NCBI GenBank assembly: GCA_027578815.1
Contig: JANBTH010000752.1
Location: 1-11,750, forward strand
Length of the DNA stretch: 11,750 bases
Source of the DNA: Coemansia sp. RSA 1804
Taxonomy: Eukaryota; Kickxellomycota; Kickxellomycetes; Kickxellales; Kickxellaceae
Direction: 5' to 3'
The translations under genes were made by a program, and so were the position numbers. Numbering within the stretch: position 1 is the stretch's first letter; every line of letters begins with the position of its first letter. Positions 6,629 through 11,750 of the stretch are shown here, piece by piece. Below the pieces are notes generated by a model that had not been told where the DNA came from, searched no databases, and worked only from the letters and a program-made list of their open reading frames with translations.

Positions 6629-7912
6629 ATGGCAACGATCAGCACACAAGTTGACGCACAGCAGCTGCCGTGGATCACGGTACCGCAGCGCAAGGGCGCA
6701 TTCTCAATGTTCAAGCTGTGGCCGCGCCCCGCACCCACAAAGGAAAACCACAAAGCCGAGTTGGAGCTGCTGCAGAGCGGCGGGATTGCCGCGCACACAA
6801 GCCAAAGCACGGAGACGGCGGATGATCCCAGCGGCAAGAACATCGCTGCGGAGCTGATGGATGTCGACATCGACGATGCTGGCAACTACATCCACACGCT
6901 GGTAATTCGACAAAAAGCGGCAGAGAACGCAGCGCCCAAGAAGGCGCGGCACAGCCTGGTGATGACGCACGGATACTTTACAGGGCTCGGATACTACTTC
7001 CGCAACTTCCAGGAGCTGGGAGGTGTTGACGGGTGGGACGTGTACGCAATTGACTGGCTGGGCATGGGACGCAGCGCTCGTCCCGCGTACGCCAGCACAA
7101 TGACGTCCGAGGAGGCGCGGGTGGCCGGTGCCGAGGCGTTCTTTGTCGAGTCGCTGGAGGAATGGCGCAAACGCGTTGGCATCGACAAGATGACGCTGTG
7201 TGGTCACAGTTTTGGCGGATACATGAGCACGCTTTATGCGCTCAAGTACCCGGAGCGGGTGGAGAAGCTGGTGCTGGTGTCGCCGATCGGACTTCCCGAG
7301 GAGCCGCCGGACTACCAAGAGAAGCTGCGCAACGGATTCAGAGTGAGTCGCAACCGCAATAAGCCGGCTGCTGGACAGGATACGACGCCCGAGTACGAGG
7401 AGGCGGATCCCAAGGCTGAGGCTCCGGCGCCAAGCAGAGCGTGGATGCTGATGTTCCGTGCTGCCATTGGGCTGTGGGACCGCAACTACACTCCGCAGGG
7501 AATTGTGCGCACGGCTGGGCCGTTTGGGCGGCGACTGATCAACTGGTACGTGGGGCGCTTTGCCTGGCTGACTGACGAGCAGCGCAAGAGCCTGTCTGAC
7601 TATGCGCACCAGATCTCCACGCTTCCAGGCAGCTCCGAGTACGCGCTTGGCGACATCCTGCGTCCTGGAGCGTTTGCGCGGCTGCCGCTGGTCAACCGCA
7701 TCGACGGCCTCGCCATTCCGACGGTGTTCATGTATGGCGAGAATGACTGGGTTGACTACACCAGCGGCGAACAGGCAATTCGACGCATTGGCACCAAGGC
7801 GGCCACCAGTCTGCATCGCATTCCTGCTGCTGGCCACAATCTGCATCTGGAGAACCCTGCTGGCTTCAACAAGGTCCTGATCGACGAGATGCTCGCCATT
7901 AGCAAGCAATAG
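6629..7912 (+). CDS. Alpha/beta hydrolase, ABHD4/ABHD5/Cld1-type phospholipase or acyltransferase family, 427 aa
   Basis: The start chosen is the ATG at 6629 (A at -3, G at +4); the frame is open further 5' but only with non-ATG codons. The fold is clear: an oxyanion HGYF at residues 114-117, YAIDWLGMGRS at 139-149, and the nucleophile elbow GHSFGG with Ser194. There is a lid-like insertion at about 230-330, Asp373 in GENDWVDY, and His403 in AAGHNLHLENP. This family hydrolyses or transacylates glycerophospholipids. Yeast Cld1 is a mitochondrial cardiolipin deacylase, Ict1 is linked to lysophosphatidic acid acylation, and animal ABHD5 lacks the Ser. Here Ser, Asp and His are all present, so an active lipase is expected. 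The family HX4D acyltransferase motif reads HX4E (His403, Glu408). Residues 237-270 are a charged, low-complexity insertion. Length is normal for the family. Substrate and location are not settled. It is a single exon, stopping at TAG 7910-7912. Confidence 0.88.
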   Translation: MATISTQVDAQQLPWITVPQRKGAFSMFKLWPRPAPTKENHKAELELLQSGGIAAHTSQSTETADDPSGKNIAAELMDVDIDDAGNYIHTLVIRQKAAENAAPKKARHSLVMTHGYFTGLGYYFRNFQELGGVDGWDVYAIDWLGMGRSARPAYASTMTSEEARVAGAEAFFVESLEEWRKRVGIDKMTLCGHSFGGYMSTLYALKYPERVEKLVLVSPIGLPEEPPDYQEKLRNGFRVSRNRNKPAAGQDTTPEYEEADPKAEAPAPSRAWMLMFRAAIGLWDRNYTPQGIVRTAGPFGRRLINWYVGRFAWLTDEQRKSLSDYAHQISTLPGSSEYALGDILRPGAFARLPLVNRIDGLAIPTVFMYGENDWVDYTSGEQAIRRIGTKAATSLHRIPAAGHNLHLENPAGFNKVLIDEMLAISKQ

Positions 7913-9106
7913 CAATTTCCTTTCTAGTTACTTTACCACGTTCTTGTGTCTGTATCCCGCTCACTTAATACATACAAATTCCCTTGCATGTCTGGGCGGT
8001 AGAGGATGGCACTCCAGATGGCGTAGGAGCATTGACTTCCAGGATTAGCTCATAGCATTAATCTCTCTGCAAGCGGTCGCTAGACAAGACAAAGAGGAGC
8101 AAGCGTCAACGCCAACAATGGTGTCGTTTTGTCTCTTTTTTTCTTTCTCAGCCACAAACAGCAAAATGTGGTTATTCCCTTCTTTCTCGCTAGGAACAAT
8201 AGCGGCAACAACAGAGACCCAAGGCCTATTTTCTGCAAAAAAAAAAAGAGCTATGCTGTCGCTGCTTTTTGATAACTAGGTCTTTTTTTTGGAATCCCGG
8301 CAGTTTGGGTCCGCTCCGAATGTACTGGTGTCTAGACCTGCCTCCCCTCATTTCAGCACGTGGAGGAGTGAAAATAACAGCATTACATTGATCAATCGAT
8401 TGGTTTGGGGCTGGACCGACCACCATGCCATGCGGGAAGTTGAAGTTGCAGATATTCAGCAACTGATTAACTGATTGATGGCGCATCATCAAAGCTAACT
8501 GTGGGGGGAGAGAGAAAAACAGGGCTTTGGCCCTAATGCTTAAGCTTAACCCTAAACGGCTGGTCTGCGAGAGAGAGCAGAAGAGACGTCGGATGAATAA
8601 TAATTGATGCGCAGAAGACGCTCGTTTTGCATATTGCACTCGTGCCATCGTGCTAGCGAAAGCGTGTCCACGGCTGCTGTTTGTTTATTTTTCTCACAAA
8701 TGGCTCCCCACGCCACGCCTCCTCCTCCTCCTCCTACTCCTTTCCTCGCCACTCTTGTGTTCATATTGATTAGGCGGGCGGGATGTTGCAGCATTTCACT
8801 TATCCCGCCAGGCTGCATGATCCTGCAGGCTCCTCTCCCTATCGTTTGTTTTTTTCTTCGCTTCAAAGCGTTCCCACTTGCGTATTTCTTCTCTTCCTTC
8901 TTCTCTTTCGCTTCTTCTCTGCTACACACTGATTTATTCTATTATTGCAACCTCAGACTTTAATATACATATATTTTAATAGGGTAGCCGCCTCGCCTTA
9001 TATACAGCGTATTTGAGAACAAGGGTGAGGGCGGGCTTTTTACAGGGCCATACAAGCAAACAAAGCTTGAAAGCAAACTAAGCAAGTAGTAGCACAAGAG
9101 GCGAGT
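7913..9106. other. Intergenic region upstream of the Cwh43-like gene
   Basis: This 1.19-kb spacer holds the hydrolase 3' flank and the promoter of the next gene. An AATACA variant poly(A) signal lies at about 7966-7971. There are A and T homopolymers near 8238-8290, a C/T-rich (CTC)n-like stretch at about 8718-8735, and pyrimidine tracts at 8850-8920. ORFs of 119-140 codons cross this stretch on both strands, but they are built on simple sequence and lack the third-position GC of real genes here. No RNA gene seen. Confidence 0.5.
8999..9004 (+). promoter_or_regulatory. Candidate TATA box of the Cwh43-like gene
   Basis: TATATA (in TTATATACAG) lies 103 bp upstream of the ATG at 9107, a suitable distance for a fungal TATA element. 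A second AT-rich run (TATACATATATTT) lies about 35 bp further 5'. Confidence 0.35.
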
Positions 9107-11227
9107 ATGGCGGACGCAAAGGAGATCCGGCACCTGCTGGCCGACACGTACCTGTCGTTTGTGTTCTGGACGGTTCTGACATCGCTCGGAATGTGCATCT
9201 GGTACTTTCCGCTGTGGCACATGGGGATCTCTGGATACGAGGTGGCGCTGTTTGCGGACATGGCGCCGGTGCTGCTTGGGCTCCGGCCGCTTCGGCAGCT
9301 CCTGCAACGCCATCGCAGCATCACAGCAGCCATCGGACTGGTTGGGATCGGGGCATACGCAGTGGCGAAGCCCGAAGAGCGGCTGCTGGGCGTGGCGATC
9401 GGAGCAGGCGGCGTGATGCTGTCGCTTGGCGCGATGCTGTACGAAGACAGGGTTAGCACGGGGCGGCTGGACCGCGACATCCAGACGTGGGAGGCAGGGC
9501 TGGTGCTGAGCGTGGCTGTGCGCATGGTGTTCCAGACAAACAACCCGGTGTGGCCGACGATGAACGAAACCAACGGCGGATGGAACAAGACTGGCATTCT
9601 TCTGGGCGTGCTGGCATTGGTCGATGTGGCCATCCGCCGCTCTGATGACACGACAGCGCTGCAGGAGTCAAAGAAAAACGACCTCCCGAGTGGCGACGCC
9701 AAGAGTGCCAAGAGTGCTGAGCGTGGGAGTACGGCGTGGGGCCAGGCAGCGTTTGGATTTGGAGGACTGTTGTTTGCACTGCACTCGATGTGCTCCGACA
9801 GCGCAATCATCGGCCGGTGGTCGTGGGACGGGTATCCGTCGACAGGGCCGCAGCCGGTGCCGTGGGGCGGATTGGTGATTTCAGCTCTGGCGGCCGGCTT
9901 CTCGGCTGGCCACCGCATCGAGCTGACAACAGGCATGCTGTGGTGGGGCGTTGCAGCGGTGGGAGCTGGGCTGATCACGTTTGTGTCGGGATGGACGGGC
10001 TTTGGCGGCGGCATTGTGCTTGCGATCTATCTGGGCTCCGTCACACGCAGCATCCTGCGCGCCGTCTCGCGCTGTCCGCCGGGTCGCACACTGGCGGCGG
10101 GGATTGCGTGGTACAATGTGCTGGTGCTTGCTCACGTGTGGGTGGTTGCGTACGAGTTCGTGCCGGGCGGTCCTATTCTGCGCGAGCGCACGTGGGTTGT
10201 GATGGCGGCAACGATGGCGTCGCTCTACGCCGGAGTGCGCGCCGCTCGCGCAAGTCTGGCACCGCGTGGCAGTGGCGGTCGGCAGGCAGTGCCGGCAAAG
10301 CACGGCGCGCGCGGCATCGTCTGGGCGGCTGTAGGACTCGGATGGGCGGCAATGCTGATGCGGCTGCCAGCGGCCTCCCGCACGCCGACGCCGTTCCACC
10401 CGGAGGAGCGGCTGATGACGTCGGCGATCTGGACGGTGCACTTTGACCTTGACAACGACATGTGGCTGGCGGAGAACAAGATCATCCAGACGGTGCGCGA
10501 TCTGCAGGTGGACGTCATGGGATTCCTGGAATCCGACACCGAGCGCATCATCATGGGCGGCCGGGACTGGACGCAGCGCGTGGCCGAGGAGCTCAACTAC
10601 TACGTAGACTACGGACCATCGCCTCGCAAGCACACGTGGGGCTGCGCAATGATCTCCAAGTTCCGCATCAAGCGCTCGACGCACCATCTGCTGCCTTCGC
10701 CGGTTGGCGAGCTGGCGTGTGCAATCCACGCGACGCTGGATGTGTTTGGCCGCGAGGTAGACGTCATCGTGTCGCACAACGGCCAGCACGAGAATCTGCT
10801 GGACCGGCGTCTGCAGACCACGGAGCTTGCGCGCGTCATGCGGGAGTCGCCAAATCCGTTCGTCTTTACCGGATACGTGGTGACCAAGCCGCGCAAGGAG
10901 ATCTACAACATCCTGTACTCGGGCGGCCGCATCCACGACATCGAGCCGCGCGACGGCGACCGCTGGTGCCAGTACATTGGCTTCCGCGGCGTCAAGCGCA
11001 CGGGCTACGCGCGCATCTCGCGTGGAACCATCACCGACACCGAGATCCAGGCGGCAAAGTTCCAGGTGCCGGCGCCAGGCGAAAACGTCACTGACTGGAC
11101 GCCCAGCTACGCTCGCGTCAAGGAGGACCACTATCCGGAAGCCTACCGCTTCCCGACCGTCTTCCGCGGCAAGGGCGTGCGCGGCCACTACTACCACGTG
11201 TTCAACGAGCCGCTCTACTACGACTAG
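9107..11227 (+). CDS. CWH43: Cwh43/PGAP2IP-like GPI-anchor lipid remodelling protein, 706 aa, without the Frag1/PGAP2 domain
   Basis: ATG at 9107 (A at -3, G at +4) to TAG at 11225-11227, single exon. Residues 12-420 hold at least ten hydrophobic segments of a polytopic membrane protein, interrupted by a hydrophilic loop at about 178-210. Residues 440-706 form a soluble domain of the exonuclease-endonuclease-phosphatase fold. They include TVHFDLDND (443-451), MGFLESD with Glu475, VIVSHNGQHENLLDRRLQT (553-571), RTGYARIS and TDTEIQAAKFQVP (643-655), and DHYPEAYRFPTVF...GHYYHVF near the end. These C-terminal blocks are characteristic of Cwh43. In yeast, Cwh43 in the ER replaces the diacylglycerol of GPI anchors with ceramide. 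Yeast-type Cwh43 is about 950 residues because an N-terminal Frag1/PGAP2-like domain is fused on. Here only the PGAP2IP-like part exists, close in length to the animal protein (about 700). A separate PGAP2-like partner elsewhere is the natural inference. Confidence 0.88.
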   Translation: MADAKEIRHLLADTYLSFVFWTVLTSLGMCIWYFPLWHMGISGYEVALFADMAPVLLGLRPLRQLLQRHRSITAAIGLVGIGAYAVAKPEERLLGVAIGAGGVMLSLGAMLYEDRVSTGRLDRDIQTWEAGLVLSVAVRMVFQTNNPVWPTMNETNGGWNKTGILLGVLALVDVAIRRSDDTTALQESKKNDLPSGDAKSAKSAERGSTAWGQAAFGFGGLLFALHSMCSDSAIIGRWSWDGYPSTGPQPVPWGGLVISALAAGFSAGHRIELTTGMLWWGVAAVGAGLITFVSGWTGFGGGIVLAIYLGSVTRSILRAVSRCPPGRTLAAGIAWYNVLVLAHVWVVAYEFVPGGPILRERTWVVMAATMASLYAGVRAARASLAPRGSGGRQAVPAKHGARGIVWAAVGLGWAAMLMRLPAASRTPTPFHPEERLMTSAIWTVHFDLDNDMWLAENKIIQTVRDLQVDVMGFLESDTERIIMGGRDWTQRVAEELNYYVDYGPSPRKHTWGCAMISKFRIKRSTHHLLPSPVGELACAIHATLDVFGREVDVIVSHNGQHENLLDRRLQTTELARVMRESPNPFVFTGYVVTKPRKEIYNILYSGGRIHDIEPRDGDRWCQYIGFRGVKRTGYARISRGTITDTEIQAAKFQVPAPGENVTDWTPSYARVKEDHYPEAYRFPTVFRGKGVRGHYYHVFNEPLYYD

Positions 11228-11513
11228 AGGCCGCCGGAGCACGGATGCGGATCGGCAAAGCACGAGAGAGTATGGGTTTGTTTGTTAGTTTGACAAAATG
11301 AAATGCAGGAAACGAGCACTAAAGAGGAGTAAGAAAGAAATGATCGGCGCATTGAAAGCAGGAAAGGAAGGAGGTACCGACGGATGACCGAGCGAACAAA
11401 TGCGCGATCAGAGCGACGGAGCAGGATGAACAATGAACGAGCTGGAGGGGAATGTGGTGATGATGATGATGATGATCGGGGAGCGGTTGGATTGCAGAAG
11501 AAGAAGAGGCGCT
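11228..11513. other. Short intergenic region between convergent gene ends
   Basis: The 286 bp between the Cwh43-like stop and the stop of the right-edge gene serve as 3' flank for both. It is purine-rich on the plus strand, contains a (GAT)6 tract, and has no AATAAA on either strand that I can see. Confidence 0.5.
11459..11476. repeat. (GAT)6 microsatellite
   Basis: Six uninterrupted GAT units in the 3' flank shared by the two convergent genes. Confidence 0.95.
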
Positions 11514-11750
11514 TCAGCAGGTGAGCTCGCAGCGGGCCTCGTAGGCGCGGGCGGAAAGGCCTTCCTCGGGGTTGCTGCGCTGCTGCGAGCCGACGGTGAT
11601 GTTCGACCGGCGGCGCATGGTCAGATGCGGCGACATGCCCGTAGCCGTCTGCACCGCATTGTTCGAGAGCCCGACAATCGGCCTTGGCAGCGGAACGACC
11701 ACAGCAGCATTGTCGCCGCCTCTGCAATGGTGGCTGTTCCCGCTGCCGCT
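11514..11750 (-). CDS. C-terminal end of an unrecognised protein (partial, 5' end outside window)
   Basis: On the minus strand one frame is open from the right edge (11750) for 78 codons to a TGA at 11514-11516. The product starts SGSGNSHHCRGGDN and continues through LPRPIVGLSNNAVQTATGMS and MRRRSNITVG to the end ARAYEARCELTC. Codon choice (CGC, CTC, ACC, GTC, GCC, TAC, GAG) matches the other genes of the window, and this is the reason to believe it over the longer frame at 11224-11727, which is low complexity and does not show this bias. The visible part is hydrophilic and Ser/Arg-rich, with a basic RRRS site that could be a kinase target. It contains no membrane segment, and the ending is not a CaaX box. 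It is convergent with the Cwh43-like gene. I do not recognise the family. Confidence 0.65.
   Translation of the reverse strand, partial: SGSGNSHHCRGGDNAAVVVPLPRPIVGLSNNAVQTATGMSPHLTMRRRSNITVGSQQRSNPEEGLSARAYEARCELTC

Noticed and set aside
6704..7915. A 403-codon frame antisense to the hydrolase gene
   Set aside because: It starts only at TTG, mirrors a gene with strong third-position GC bias, and its product has no family features. The sense frame has the full hydrolase motifs.
8544..8556. Telomere-like TTAACCCTAAAC
   Set aside because: A single short match without repetition, expected by chance.
8226..8963. Frames of 119-140 codons on both strands before the Cwh43-like gene
   Set aside because: Built on A/T homopolymers and C/T simple sequence without the window's coding bias.
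9040..10014. A 324-codon ATG frame antisense to the membrane part of the Cwh43-like gene
   Set aside because: Ser/Pro/Arg-rich shadow typical of the complement of a membrane-protein gene; no conserved pattern.
9881..11263. A 460-codon frame antisense to the Cwh43-like gene
   Set aside because: GTG start, arginine, histidine and valine-rich shadow of a GC-rich coding strand; no motifs.
11224..11727. A 167-codon minus-strand frame at the right edge
   Set aside because: Low complexity, runs through the GAT microsatellite and purine tracts, and overlaps the better-supported frame 11514-11750.

Overview
The window looks like nuclear DNA from a fungus. The protein-coding genes are intronless, rich in C or G at the third codon position, and separated by AT-rich spacers with microsatellites. 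Two gene products belong to fungal or eukaryotic lipid-handling families. Compact, intron-poor genes of this style fit an early-diverging fungus of the Kickxellomycotina type (Coemansia-like), but that placement is inference. I see no tRNA, rRNA, CRISPR array or recognisable transposon.

Layout. (1) 1-108, plus strand: the last 35 codons of an S-adenosylmethionine synthetase. (2) 1190-2968, minus strand and convergent with it: a 592-residue coiled-coil protein of unknown function. (3) 3490-5467: an AT-rich block made of two head-to-tail copies of a roughly 1-kb unit. Each copy carries the parts of a miniature gene: a TATA box, a short upstream ORF, a branch-point and acceptor-like pair, a small ORF of 58 or 66 codons, and an AATAAA. 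(4) 6629-7912, plus strand: an alpha/beta hydrolase of the ABHD4/ABHD5/Cld1 type. (5) 9107-11227, plus strand: a 706-residue protein matching the PGAP2IP-like part of Cwh43, which acts in GPI-anchor lipid remodelling. (6) 11514-11750, minus strand: the C-terminal 78 codons of an unrecognised gene that runs off the right edge and is convergent with the Cwh43-like gene.

The genes are ordinary separate eukaryotic units, not an operon. Two neighbours act on membrane lipids (glycerophospholipid acyl chains and GPI-anchor lipid), but adjacency alone does not link them. The most unusual part is the tandem pair. Its small ORFs differ far more than the surrounding repeat DNA, nearly all differences in the alignable first 18 codons change the amino acid, and the first copy seems to have a one-base frame change at a run of eight A. 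That pattern suggests either a fast-evolving small peptide family or a gene pair in decay.
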